The notes under the pieces were generated by a model. It had not been told where the DNA came from, did no database searches, and saw only the letters and a list, made by a program, of their open reading frames with translations. Both the position numbers and the translations under genes were made by a program. From the NCBI GenBank assembly GCA_009731375.1, contig BJOX01000153.1, positions 657,905 to 721,904 on the forward strand: a stretch of 64,000 nucleotides of DNA. The letters run 5' to 3'. This document shows, piece after piece, positions 48,399-58,450 of this stretch. Source of the stretch: Paulinella micropora. Lineage: Eukaryota > Cercozoa > Imbricatea > Euglyphida. Within the stretch, counting starts at the first letter, position 1. Each line of letters starts with the position of its first letter.

Positions 48399-50339
48399 TT
48401 ATGAATCCACAGGTTTACAGGCACGTGTTAGTGCTTGGTCCAGCGGGCCTGTGTAGACTGAATCAAGTGGAATTGTCAACAAGGCATTGTAGATGTCCTC
48501 AACTAAGTCAAACTGAGATCCGGGATCAGTAGGCAACGTTAATTCTGGCAACAGGCAGAACAGCTCGGGCAAGACGGGCGCTACGGCCGCTCGAGAACCG
48601 GGGCTGTGGTACACGCCGTTCAGGAAGCCGCCGGCCAATGTGTCTTGGGTTTGGAACGCCTGGCCAAAGCCACTCAAGCGAGCCAGAGCTAGCAGCACGT
48701 CTTTTTTGTCCATCTCGTTGGTGTCGGCCGCCACTAGAAAGTTGCAAACACCGCCGTACGTAGGGTGCCCGAGGCCGGGGAAGGTTTGTACCAGCAGCGG
48801 CAGGACGGGCAACACGTGGATGTAGGTCGCAACGTTTGTGAGAACTTTCTGCAGGAAGCCGCCGCCACCACGGAGGTCTTGCGTTTGGAAGGCCTCGCTA
48901 AAGCCATGCAATTTAGCCAGGGCTAGCAGCATGCCCGTCTTGTTCGTGGCGTGTGTGCCGATTAGAAATTCGCAAACACTGTTGTACGCAGGGTGCCCGA
49001 GGCCCGGAAAGGTTTGTACCAGCAACGGCAGGACGGGCAACACGTGGATGTAGGTCGCACCGTCGGTGACGACCTTCTGCAGGAAGAAGCCGCCACCCAA
49101 TGTGTCTTGTGCTTGGAAGGCCTCGCTGAAGCCACGCAATTCGGCCAGCGCTAGCAGCATGTCTCTCTTGTGCGTTTCGTGTATGCCGGGCGCCGCTAGA
49201 AATCTGCAAATACCGTTGTACTGGGGGTGCCCGAGGCCGGGGAACGTTCGTACTAGCAACGGCAGAACGGGCGAAACCTCGTCGCACGCGAGGCCTCCGG
49301 TGCAGATCTTCTGCAGGAAGCCTCTGGTACGGGCGTCCTGGGTTTGGAAGGCCTCGCTAAAGCCACGCAATTCAGCCAGCGCTAGCAGCATGTCTTCTTT
49401 TTCCGCCCGCTTGGCGTCGTCGGGCGCCACTAGCCAGTTGCAAACACTGTCGTACGCAGGGGGCCTGAGGGTTGGGAAGGTTTGTAGCAGCCACGGCAGC
49501 CACGGCAGAACAAGGCTGTATTGCACGCCCTCGCCGATGATTCTCTGGAGAAACCCTCCCCTGACATCTTTCTGATCTTCGTCCACGAAGATTGTACCAA
49601 AGCTGGGCATGGCTGCCAGGCCCCGCAGCATCTCTTGTTTGCGCGCTTCTGACTTTTGAGGACCCAATTCTTCTTCGCACAAAAATCGATAAATGTCATC
49701 AAAGGCCTTGTCGGGTCTTAGCGCCGGATGGTCCAAGAGATGCTTGGCTATTTCCAACCTGGTCTGTGTGCGGACAACTTCGTTGGGCAACAAAGCGATC
49801 AGCAGAACGGAAACGTCGTCAGCCTCATAATTAGGGTCCGCGCCGTGTAGTAGCGCGCTCGCCAGGGCGGCCTCCTGGCCACGGTTGGCCAAGTGCCAGA
49901 GTACCGTCGCACAGATGTGGTCCCAGTAATAAATTTCTTGGGTCCGCCAGTCGATTTTCCACCCTCCTTGTAGTGCGCCGAGTATCCGGCTCTGGCTTCG
50001 GTACTTGGCCATGGCCGGAAAGACAAGTTGGTTGGCCAGAACAGCACTCACGAAATTGCGCTTGGCCTCGTACCTGGCCTCCCTAAGTGGAACGTGAGCT
50101 CTAGGTCTGGTAGAGCCAAGGATCGTCGCTAACCGCCACAGACACTGACCGCCCTTGGTGTCATCTTCTAAGATCGGGCCTAGGCTCTCGGCCACGAGTT
50201 TTTTTAGCTCTTGTTCGAAGTCGCCTGCTCCGCCCGCCACGAGTTTGGCGAAAGATTTCTCTTTTTCCTGCAGAATTTGTGTCCCGGCTTGCAGGTGCGC
50301 AGCACAGCGGGTGCAGGCCTTCTTCCTAGCGGGCTCCAT
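48399..50339 (-). CDS. Protein with five ~77-residue tandem repeats and ankyrin-like start
   Basis: 646 residues from ATG 50339 (MEPARKKACTRC, a CxxC pair) to TAA, intact. Residues ~160-220 have an ankyrin-like look (NRGQEAALASALLHGADPNY). The rest is five imperfect repeats, each opening MLLALAELRGFSEAFQTQD and including GFLQK, VLPVLPLLVQTFPGLGHP and a C.FL segment. The first is the most diverged and the last is truncated. These helix pairs suggest an ARM/HEAT-like solenoid for protein binding. It is divergent from the F-box gene (207 bp apart), sharing a promoter region. I do not recognise the repeat as a named family. Confidence 0.7.
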   Translation of the reverse strand: MEPARKKACTRCAAHLQAGTQILQEKEKSFAKLVAGGAGDFEQELKKLVAESLGPILEDDTKGGQCLWRLATILGSTRPRAHVPLREARYEAKRNFVSAVLANQLVFPAMAKYRSQSRILGALQGGWKIDWRTQEIYYWDHICATVLWHLANRGQEAALASALLHGADPNYEADDVSVLLIALLPNEVVRTQTRLEIAKHLLDHPALRPDKAFDDIYRFLCEEELGPQKSEARKQEMLRGLAAMPSFGTIFVDEDQKDVRGGFLQRIIGEGVQYSLVLPWLPWLLQTFPTLRPPAYDSVCNWLVAPDDAKRAEKEDMLLALAELRGFSEAFQTQDARTRGFLQKICTGGLACDEVSPVLPLLVRTFPGLGHPQYNGICRFLAAPGIHETHKRDMLLALAELRGFSEAFQAQDTLGGGFFLQKVVTDGATYIHVLPVLPLLVQTFPGLGHPAYNSVCEFLIGTHATNKTGMLLALAKLHGFSEAFQTQDLRGGGGFLQKVLTNVATYIHVLPVLPLLVQTFPGLGHPTYGGVCNFLVAADTNEMDKKDVLLALARLSGFGQAFQTQDTLAGGFLNGVYHSPGSRAAVAPVLPELFCLLPELTLPTDPGSQFDLVEDIYNALLTIPLDSVYTGPLDQALTRACKPVDS

Positions 50340-50546
50340 AGTTTTCTTTAACTCAAAGAGCACTAGTTTTTTTTTCTTGGTTCAGAGAGGGGGGAAAAGG
50401 GCACGCACCCTGCAGACCCCCGGCCCCGCGGGGAGAGGGTAGTGTGAGAGAAACGGGGAGGGGGGGAGGAGTTAAGGTGGGAATGTTTTTGTGTTGGCTG
50501 ATTGTTTTCTGACCTTTCCTTTCCAAAGGTAGCCGAGAAGGACAAA

Positions 50547-51872
50547 ATGAGTGCTCGGCACCAGGACAAAAAGCAAAAATTAGAACGGGCGGGCATCACC
50601 GGCGGGGCGGACACACTGCTCGAGCTACCATGCGACGTCTGGTCAGAAGTCCTGTCGTTGCTAGAGCTGTCAGATGTTTGGGCGTGTGCGAGCAGTTGTC
50701 GGCGTGTCCAGCAGCATTTCGAAACCAGGAGCGAGATGTGGCAAGGACTGCATTTCTCCCAGAGATTTCGCGACTGGCAGCGCCCCACGCACCCCGCCCG
50801 GAAGCTCCTCGAGCGCTACAGACGGGTCTGGAGCGAGGCGGGAGTAAGGTTCCGCTTCGTCGACCTGATCGAGTTGACACAACTCGTGTTGATCCAGGGC
50901 ATGCACTTCGAAGAAGTAGAACTTACAGGCCTTGCGCAGGAAATCAATAGTGTCCTCGAGACGAAGCTCCCGGACGACTTAGAGAAGTTGTGCCTTCTGG
51001 GCAGCGTGCACGCCGACCACCTTACCCTGTACGACTGTTCTTTGAAAATTGATCACTGGCCCCAAGGCCTGGCGGGAATAGAGATCCGGTGCCCTCTGCT
51101 GCAAAGTTTTGATAGCCAACGGCTGCAACTGCCGCAGCTCCCGACGTTGCGTTCGGTGCGTTTTAAAGTAAGAAATCCAGCGGGCCTAGCCTCGTCCGAA
51201 CGGCTGTTCCAACAGCTCCTGCAAATGCCGCGGGAACTGCAGGAGCTAGAGCTCGAAGGTTGCGTGCCTGACGGCGCGCAGATGCGGCAGCTACTCGCGC
51301 GCTTCCGCAGTCTCAGCAAGCTCGGGCTGGTGGACAAGCACGGGACTAGCTCTCTGGCCAACTCAGACTTTGCTGGGTGCGCCGGGCTATTGTCGCTAGA
51401 TGTATCGGGCTTCGCTTTGATGGGCGTCGGACTTTTAACACGCTTAAACAGCTTGCGCGAGCTGTACCTCCGTGGCTGTGGATGGAATGTCGACCCCGGC
51501 ACGACCGACACTTCCGTGCCAGGCCGCGCGCTACAAACTCTCTGGGTCGAAAAACCTCGCTCTGTCATCTCCCTGAGGGACTTGCCCCCGCTGCGCCGGC
51601 TCCAGACCTTGATCCTGGACGATCTGCCGGCAGGGCAGACCATCGACCTAGAGCAGCTGTCAGAGATGTCAGAGCTCAAGGAGCTCTCGGTTACCTTCAA
51701 GAGACCGATCTCCGTCACAAGCCCGGCACGTCTTGCTAATTATTATCTACTGCAACTCTTGCCCAAGCTGGAGTTCGTAACGTTTGCAAATGCCGCTTCC
51801 AAACCGGCCATGCGTACCATGAAAGCCTGGTTCGAACGCAACTTGCCCGGCGTTGAATTCGACTGCGACTAA
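50547..51872 (+). CDS. F-box and leucine-rich-repeat protein
   Basis: 441 residues from ATG 50547 (a non-ATG start 45 bp upstream is less likely) to TAA, intact. Residues 22-70 are an F-box (LLELPCDVWSEVLSLLELSD, then CRRVQQHF and W). Then come about ten leucine-rich segments (LQELELEGCVPDGAQMRQLL, LLSLDVSGFALMGVGLL, LRELYLRGCGW, LQTLILDDL, LKELSVTF). The expected role is substrate choice in an SCF ubiquitin ligase, with the F-box binding Skp1. Large viruses use such proteins to steer host degradation. Convergent with the helicase gene, 73 bp apart. Confidence 0.8.
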   Translation: MSARHQDKKQKLERAGITGGADTLLELPCDVWSEVLSLLELSDVWACASSCRRVQQHFETRSEMWQGLHFSQRFRDWQRPTHPARKLLERYRRVWSEAGVRFRFVDLIELTQLVLIQGMHFEEVELTGLAQEINSVLETKLPDDLEKLCLLGSVHADHLTLYDCSLKIDHWPQGLAGIEIRCPLLQSFDSQRLQLPQLPTLRSVRFKVRNPAGLASSERLFQQLLQMPRELQELELEGCVPDGAQMRQLLARFRSLSKLGLVDKHGTSSLANSDFAGCAGLLSLDVSGFALMGVGLLTRLNSLRELYLRGCGWNVDPGTTDTSVPGRALQTLWVEKPRSVISLRDLPPLRRLQTLILDDLPAGQTIDLEQLSEMSELKELSVTFKRPISVTSPARLANYYLLQLLPKLEFVTFANAASKPAMRTMKAWFERNLPGVEFDCD

Positions 51873-51945
51873 AAAAAAGCCTTGACGATGAAAGAGAGAC
51901 TCTGAGAGAGAGCAACCAGTCCATTAAGAAAATTAAAAAAAAAAT

Positions 51946-54537
51946 TTAAGAAAAGTGTCCAAAGGTCCGAGAGACATTTTGACTCAAATCCGCGCCTTCG
52001 GTCACGCTGGCCGTGATGGTGCGAACGCGGTGGTCACTCGCGGTCACGCGCCGCCAGAAAGCGGCCGGGTCGCTGGGCCACGTCGCGCCGGAAGTTCGCT
52101 GCGGAATCCAGATCTCGCACGAGCGCCGGCAGCGCGACAGCGACGTGTACAACAGCTTCTGCAGGTGCAGGTTCAGCGGACAGAACGGCGTCGGCGACAG
52201 CAGCACGTACACGTCGTCGAACTCGGAGCCCTGCACGCAAAAGTCCGTCAAACAGAAGGCCAGGCTCAGCCCGCCGTCCTCGCCGTGCTGCCGGCGGCTC
52301 CAGAACTGCACCAGACGCGGCGACACCTTGCTGTGCCAGACCGTGAACACGCGCCACGCGCCCCTGGCTAACGGACTCGCTGTTGACTCCACGTCGCGGC
52401 AGCCGCGCACCCACGCCTGGCCCCCGGCCGTATCTATTGTCACGTCCTGCAGGCGCACCAGGTAGCCGACGCAGCGCGGGTCGTCGCGGCTCACGTCATC
52501 AGCCGTCGATGGGTCCAGCTCTACGCCGTTTGGCGGGGACAGCGCCTCCAGCGCGCACTCGAGCCTGACCTTCAAGGATACCACGAAAGGCCGCCCGGGC
52601 GCGCCCGCGGCGGCGGCCAGCCGGTCGTTCACCAGCGCCACCTCGCTGCGGCGTACGGCCACGACGGTCCAGTCGGGCCAGGCAATCTCCTTCTTCTGCA
52701 CGCGCGCCCAGAGGTCCGCCCGCGGCAGCGCGTGGCGCTCGTGCAACTGTTGCAATCTAGCGGTCAGCTCCGCGCCGCCGTCCTCGCCAAAGGGCAGGTA
52801 CACCAGGCACTGCCGCAGCCACGCGGGCTCGAACGTCGTGCCCGCCCGCAAAGACGCCGCCAGGCGCTGCGCGCAACAGTCGCCGTTGCCGCGCAGGACC
52901 GTCGTTAGTTCTGCGCAACTCTTGGGAAACAGCGCGCGCACCAGCGGCACCGTAGACCCGTAGCCCAGCGGCGGCAGCTGCGCGTCGTCGCCCAGCAGCA
53001 GCACGCGGCCGATGTTCGGCGCCAGGCGCCGCAGGGCCAGGAGCAGCCGCAGCAAATGTGCGGGCGACATCAGCGACACCTCGTCGACGATCAGCGTGTA
53101 ACGAACTGTCGTCGGACGGGGGGCGCCGCGCGCGCGGGTGCAGAGCCACGCGTGCGTCTTGTAGTCCGGGAACGAAAGTGCGCCGCCCGCGGTCGACTGT
53201 GGCGGCGCTGCCGTTCCGGCGACGCCGCGCAGGCGCCCGTTGCGCACGGCGTTGCGCGTCATGGCCACGAACAGCACCGGCAGGGTTGACACCGCGGACG
53301 CGGCCGTCGTCTTGCCCGTCCCGGCCGCCCCGGCCAGCAGCCCCACGCCCCCGCTCAGACAGACGGCCAGCGCCGCGCGCTGCGACTCGGTCAGCTGCGG
53401 CAGCGTGGCCGTCGCGCTCTGCCGTGGCACGGCGCGCAACAGCGCGACCAACTGCCGTTCCTGGTTGAAGCACACGCGCGGCGCGAACACGTGGTTGCCC
53501 ACGCGCACCCACGCGCACTGCGCCGTGCCGCGCTCGACGGGCGCGCTGTCCCACAGCGTTTGCAGCCCGCTGGCCCAGCCCGCGTGCCCCGTCGCTAAGC
53601 GGACGATAGCCCCCGGCCTGACGAGCTCGCACCACGGCCCGCTGTGCGTCAGTCTGCCGAGCAGCTGCGTCGTCCCCAAGAAACACATCTTGGCCTCGTC
53701 GTTGCCCGTCGGCAGGCAGGTCCGCGCCCACGACACCTCGCCCCGGCGCGAAAAGCACGCGTCGCGACGCACCGACAGCGTGTTCGTCAAGAGGAAGTGC
53801 AGCAGCAAGTGCCTGCGCCCGTGCTCCCCGAGCAGCCGGGCCCACGCGTTGCGCAGCACGAGCGGCAGCTGGGCGAAGCGCCGGGGCGACAGACAATCGG
53901 GCGCGTCACACAAGTCATAAGCGCCGGAGTCGGCCGCCACGGCCTCGGCGCCGAGCCACAACTTCGGTTCGTACCAGACGCGCGGGTCGCCGCTGTAGAA
54001 GAGTTGCAGGTACCTGGTGCGCTGGGCGACCGTCCGCTTAGCGACGCGCTGCAGCGAAAACGTGGAGGCCAGGTGCGCCCACCTCGCGTCCTCCCGCAGC
54101 AAAACGGTAAGGAACTGGCGGGCGGCGCCAATGTTCCCGGCCGCCAGTTGTTCTTCCGTGGACAAGGCGTCGTCGTCGTCGTCGTCGGACGACACGGTTG
54201 CTGATGTGTTCTGGCGCTTGGCCGTGGGTGCTGTCTGCCCGGCCATTAACGACACCTCCAGCAGGCCGGCCGACGTGCAGAACCGCCAGCCGCCGGCGGC
54301 CTGCTGCAGGCCTTCGTTGGTCAGCCGCACTTCCCGCACACTGTCTTTCAGGAGCAGCAGCCAGGCCGGAAACGCGCCGTCGCCCTTTCCCTGCCACAGG
54401 CGGAGCGTGCGGCGGCGGCCGCCGTTCTCGTGCAGCAACAGAAATCGCTTGTTGGTGCGGGTCTGGCGGAGGCCCGCCAGCTTCCACGACGTGAATTGTA
54501 CGCCGTCCAGCAACGAGGGCGCAGACGACGAAGCCAT
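51946..54537 (-). CDS. RecD/Pif1-like superfamily 1 helicase
   Basis: 863 residues from ATG 54537 to TAA, intact. The N-terminal ~380 residues are unassigned, with an acidic DDDDDD stretch near 120. Motor motifs follow: Walker A (LAGAAGTGKTTAAS, ~403), motif II (LIVDEVSLMSPAHLLRL, ~482), motif III (LLGDDAQLPPLGYG, ~514), motif V (DFCVQGSEFDDVYVLLS, ~764) and motif VI (LLYTSLSRCRRSC, ~797). These fit RecD2/Pif1-type 5'-3' DNA helicases used in replication or recombination by large DNA viruses. The gene is divergent from the NHL gene, 229 bp apart. Confidence 0.85.
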   Translation of the reverse strand: MASSSAPSLLDGVQFTSWKLAGLRQTRTNKRFLLLHENGGRRRTLRLWQGKGDGAFPAWLLLLKDSVREVRLTNEGLQQAAGGWRFCTSAGLLEVSLMAGQTAPTAKRQNTSATVSSDDDDDDALSTEEQLAAGNIGAARQFLTVLLREDARWAHLASTFSLQRVAKRTVAQRTRYLQLFYSGDPRVWYEPKLWLGAEAVAADSGAYDLCDAPDCLSPRRFAQLPLVLRNAWARLLGEHGRRHLLLHFLLTNTLSVRRDACFSRRGEVSWARTCLPTGNDEAKMCFLGTTQLLGRLTHSGPWCELVRPGAIVRLATGHAGWASGLQTLWDSAPVERGTAQCAWVRVGNHVFAPRVCFNQERQLVALLRAVPRQSATATLPQLTESQRAALAVCLSGGVGLLAGAAGTGKTTAASAVSTLPVLFVAMTRNAVRNGRLRGVAGTAAPPQSTAGGALSFPDYKTHAWLCTRARGAPRPTTVRYTLIVDEVSLMSPAHLLRLLLALRRLAPNIGRVLLLGDDAQLPPLGYGSTVPLVRALFPKSCAELTTVLRGNGDCCAQRLAASLRAGTTFEPAWLRQCLVYLPFGEDGGAELTARLQQLHERHALPRADLWARVQKKEIAWPDWTVVAVRRSEVALVNDRLAAAAGAPGRPFVVSLKVRLECALEALSPPNGVELDPSTADDVSRDDPRCVGYLVRLQDVTIDTAGGQAWVRGCRDVESTASPLARGAWRVFTVWHSKVSPRLVQFWSRRQHGEDGGLSLAFCLTDFCVQGSEFDDVYVLLSPTPFCPLNLHLQKLLYTSLSRCRRSCEIWIPQRTSGATWPSDPAAFWRRVTASDHRVRTITASVTEGADLSQNVSRTFGHFS

Positions 54538-54766
54538 GCTCTGACAGTGAAGGGAAAAGGGGGAGTTTGGGCTCGTTGCCGGCTTTGGGTGGGTCGTACA
54601 AAAAGAAAATTTAAAAAATGGACTGATATTTTGAGGGGGGAAGGGGGGGGGGCCGGGGGATCGGAGAGAGAGTGGGGGGGGGCCGCGAATGGCCCTTTTC
54701 CCCCGCGCATGTCCCCGAGGTAGAGGATAAGTGCCTGTCTGGTTTCAACACGGCCCCGAAAAAAAA

Positions 54767-56344
54767 ATGGCAACAGTGAGGGAGTGTTTGTCGTCACACA
54801 AGAGAAAGAAAACCCACAAGCCACGTGACCTGCTCATGTCAAGGAAAAGCCACGCACTGTCAACATCACTCCAAGAAATCCAAGAATCTGATCAGGCCAC
54901 AGCCAGTACAGACACAAGCAGCACGTCATCGGACATTGGCCCTAGCGGCGAACTGCTCTCTGCTCTGGACATGAGCTTGCTGGCTACAATTCCTAACAGT
55001 AAGAACCACACGTTCGTGCTGCAGGGCAGAACACTGGTGGCTACTGTCGAGGCCGACGGCTCGCTGCATGTGCAGTACACGGTGCTTTCGGATAACCTGA
55101 GCTCGCAAACGCAGCTCGTCCGGGACGCACGAAGCCACGAAATCTCGAAGCGCCGCCAGGACCTGGCGCTGGCACAAAAAGACTTACAGCGGCTGGAGCT
55201 TAAGCTCCGGCAGGAGCCAGAGGACAACGGGGGCCCCGAGCAAGATTTAGGCGAGGAGTTGGTAAGGCTAAACCAGATCATCGGGAACCATGCCAGACAC
55301 ATAGCACGCCTAGAACGGCCAGAGCTCGACGTCAAGTACACGGAAACCGCTCAGACACACAGTTTCAAGCTCCCGCCCGGCCTGCTCGTGCGAGCACCCG
55401 CACTGTTTTCCTCCGGCCCGCTGCTGTGGTGCCCGCTGCAGGAGCCGAGACTAGCTATTTGTTCGCAGACCAGGGTAGCCAAGGTTGATTGTAGCCGGGC
55501 CGTCGCGCCTACTGCCACCTACGCCCTGCCCCCGGCGGGGCGCGCCGGTGCGCTCTGTGTCTCTACAAGCGGTGTGCTATATGTTGATGACAGTACTAAG
55601 ACTACCAACCTATATTCCTTTGATACGAACGGCAAACAGCGTTTACTCAGCTACTTTTTCTGCATACCACCTGTCAAGGTAGTGACAGGTTTAGCCTGTT
55701 GTAAGGAGCGAATTTATTTAGCCGACCCAAATGTGCACGGTCTGGCTGCAATATGGGCTACCGGCGAAGGACTCGCATCGGTCGCGCATCAATCACTGGG
55801 CACACCTTACGGGTTGTGTGCGTCGGATGACTTGGTGTTTGTGACCGACCGCCAACACAGCCGTGTGCGAGTCCTGCGCCCGGGAACAGCGACTACTACC
55901 GCAGGTGAATGGGTCCAGGAATGGGGCCGAACAGGTGCTGCGCCCGGAGAGTTCAACAGTCCCGGCGGGCTAGCCTATTGCCAGAGCAAGAGTTGGGTCT
56001 TGGTAGCCGACACCCTGAACCACCGAGTACAGGCCTTCTTCCCCAACGGGACATTTGTGACGCAGTGGGGGAAACAGGTGCAAGCGCCTGGCACGTTAAA
56101 CCACCCGCTGGCCGTGGCGTGCTGCCAGGGCTTGGTGTTTGTGAGCGACTCACCGGGGGAGCCTCGTATCCAAGCCTTCACGCCCGAGGGGCGCCTGGTT
56201 CAGGTGTGCCGGGACGCGGCCCTCGGGCTCGTGACCACTCCCGCACTGGCGGCGCACGGCGACCGGCTTTTCGTTAGCGGGTACGAGGACACAGTTGTGC
56301 ACGCGTTTCGTGTAGGTGCGGAGGGGCTTGGCGCCCAAGTTTAG
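54767..56344 (+). CDS. NHL-repeat beta-propeller protein with coiled coil
   Basis: 525 residues from ATG 54767 (an in-frame GTG lies 36 bp upstream) to TAG, intact. The N-terminus is basic and Ser/Thr-rich. Residues ~130-195 form a coiled coil (RRQDLALAQKDLQRLELKL). NHL-type blades follow from about 230: VTGLACCKERIYLADPNVHG, PYGLCASDDLVFVTDRQHSR, FNSPGGLAYC, WVLVADTLNHRVQAFFPNG, LAVACCQGLVFVSD. The arrangement recalls TRIM-NHL proteins without a RING or B-box that I can see. A binding role for protein or RNA is likely. Confidence 0.8.
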   Translation: MATVRECLSSHKRKKTHKPRDLLMSRKSHALSTSLQEIQESDQATASTDTSSTSSDIGPSGELLSALDMSLLATIPNSKNHTFVLQGRTLVATVEADGSLHVQYTVLSDNLSSQTQLVRDARSHEISKRRQDLALAQKDLQRLELKLRQEPEDNGGPEQDLGEELVRLNQIIGNHARHIARLERPELDVKYTETAQTHSFKLPPGLLVRAPALFSSGPLLWCPLQEPRLAICSQTRVAKVDCSRAVAPTATYALPPAGRAGALCVSTSGVLYVDDSTKTTNLYSFDTNGKQRLLSYFFCIPPVKVVTGLACCKERIYLADPNVHGLAAIWATGEGLASVAHQSLGTPYGLCASDDLVFVTDRQHSRVRVLRPGTATTTAGEWVQEWGRTGAAPGEFNSPGGLAYCQSKSWVLVADTLNHRVQAFFPNGTFVTQWGKQVQAPGTLNHPLAVACCQGLVFVSDSPGEPRIQAFTPEGRLVQVCRDAALGLVTTPALAAHGDRLFVSGYEDTVVHAFRVGAEGLGAQV

Positions 56345-56451
56345 CGCCTTGAGCCGAGGGTTTTTTAACTCTATGAAGACAAAAAAAAGGATGCAGAGGA
56401 GAGCAGGACGAATTGTAAAATTTAATTAAAAAAAATAGCTGACTTTTCGGC

Positions 56452-57380
56452 CATGCCCAAGGGAGAAAAAAAAGGCCGCAAACCTCGGCAAATTTTGCGC
56501 GAAATGAGTTTGGAGCCGCGACTTTCGGCTAATTTGCGCGAAACTGTTTTTGACGGATTTTGCGGCTACCGACCGAACTTTTTTTTTAGTAAAGGACATT
56601 TCGGCAATCCTGCAAAGCTGGATAGCAAAAAATTCGGGAGACAAAGGCGGGCGGGGAAAATTTTCTGATTTTTTTTTTATTTTCCCCGCCCGCCATCGTT
56701 TCCCGATTTTTTTGCTGTCAGCTTTCATCCGTTGCCGAAATGTCCCAAACTTTTCTTTCGCCAGATCCGGAACCCGGTGGATTTCGCGACAAAGCAGCTT
56801 TCGGCCGCGACTTTCGGCTAATTTGCGCGAAACGGTTTCTGACGGATTTTGCGGCTAACGACCGAACTTTTTTTTTAGCGAAGGACATTTCGGCAATCCT
56901 GCAAAGATTGATAGCAAAAAAATCGGGAAACGAAGGCGGGCGGGGAAAGTTTTCTGATTTTTTTTTTATTTTCCCCGCCCGCCATCGTTTCCCGATTTTT
57001 TTGCTGTCCGCTTTCATCCGTTGCCGAAATGTCCCAAACCTTTTTTTCGCAAGATTCGGAACCAGGTGAATTTCGCGACAAAGCAGCTTTCGGCCGCGAC
57101 TTTCGGCTAATTTGCGCGAAACGGTTTCTGACGGATTTTGCGGCTAACGACCGAACTTTTTTTTAGCGAAGGACATTTCGGCAATACGGTAAGCTTGGAT
57201 AGCAAAAAAATCGGGAAACGATGGCGGGCGGGGAAAATAAAAAAAAGTCAGAAAATTTCCCCGCCCGACTTTGTCTCCCGATTTTTTTGCTATCCGCTTT
57301 CATCCAGTGCCGAAATGTCCCAAAACTTTTTTTTTCGCAAGATCCGGAACCAGGTGAATTTCGCGACAAAAACTGTCAGC
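56452..57380. repeat. Left array of ~285-bp hairpin repeats
   Basis: Three tandem units of about 285-296 bp. Each contains a long inverted repeat: GGACATTTCGGCAA, then GATAGCAAAAAAATCGGG and GGCGGGCGGGGAAAA, a short A/T loop, and the same words in reverse complement. Hairpins span about 56585-56750, 56881-57034 and 57166-57318, with arms of 65-75 bp. Between them lies the conserved TTTCGGCCGCGACTTTCGG block. No coding capacity. The array stands upstream of the polymerase-helicase gene and recurs downstream of it. Confidence 0.9.
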
Positions 57381-58450
57381 GATCCCCGCCCCTTTTCCCC
57401 GGGCATTGGTGCCCAGGTGAAAAAGGCGGTAGTGCGGGTTTTTAAGGCAGCAGTGCTGGTAAAAAAGGCAGTAGTGCAGGTAAAAAGGGCAAAAGTTGCA
57501 GTCAAAACAGTCGTGTACCAGCCCGACTTGCTAGGGGGCAGGGAGGGGGGGATGCTGGCGCAGGGGACCCACTTGTTTGGGGGGATTGTGCGCCCCGTCA
57601 GAGCTTACGACTGTTTTGTCTGCAGCGCAAATACCGGCATAATCCTTTCCCTTTTCGCACATTGATTGGCCTGACGGCATCGCATTGCCTTTTTGTCCCC
57701 TCTACTACTTATTCCCGCAAACCTCGGCATAATTCTTCGCCTTTTCGGAACACCAGTGACGGCACCGCATTGCCTTTTTATCACTCTACTACTTATTTAT
57801 ATAACTTTGCTAATAAGAATCTAGGTCAAAAGTTGCAGTCAAAACAGTCACGAAAACGGCATACGATTTAAAAAACCGGATTATTCGGACAGAAAAAAGG
57901 TGCCCAAGCCACCTAAGACAGTGCTCTTCATTTGGGATTGGAGCACGACTGTTTTGTCTGTAGCGTAAACTTCGGCATAATTCTTTCCCTTTTCGTACAT
58001 TGATTGGCCTGACGGCATCGCATTGCCTTTTTGTCCCCTCTACTACTTATTTATATAAATTGGCTAATAAGAATCTAGGTGCAAAAGTTGCAGTCGAAAC
58101 AGTCGTGCAGGGGGGGGGGGCAAAGGAAAGAGACCCCCCCGCCCGTCCCATCCTTTTCTCCGTCACTTTTACACGCACAAGGAGGGAGGGCGGAGGCTCG
58201 AAAGCGCTGCTGTGCCCCGACTCGAACGCTGCACTTGCCGGACCAGCTGGCGCATGGGTCCGGCCCATGTATCACCACCTTGCACAACTCGACTTGCTAG
58301 GGGAGCAGAGGGTGGGGCGGGGGGGGACGGTGGATGATGGCTTTCTGTGATCCTTTGTTGGGGGGGGGGGGGGTTGTGCGCCACCCTCCCTTTCTTTCAT
58401 TGGCCGTCGTCATCGCTGCATACAACATAAAATAGACTTTACGAGGAAGC
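57381..58450. repeat. Spacer with duplicated segments upstream of the polymerase gene
   Basis: A minisatellite (AAGGCAGTAGTGCAGG-like, 57420-57500) is followed by a partial duplication. The phrases ATTGATTGGCCTGACGGCAT and TAATAAGAATCTAGGT recur about 340 bp and 250 bp apart, and GTTGCAGTCAAAACAGTCGTG or close variants occur three times. No gene seen. The last 70 bp before the ATG are AT-rich (ACATAAAATAGACTTTACG) and may hold the promoter. Confidence 0.7.

Noticed and set aside
56452-57665. Several 60-175-residue frames across the hairpin arrays
   Set aside because: They recur in every repeat unit on both strands with stops in each copy and no protein-like composition.
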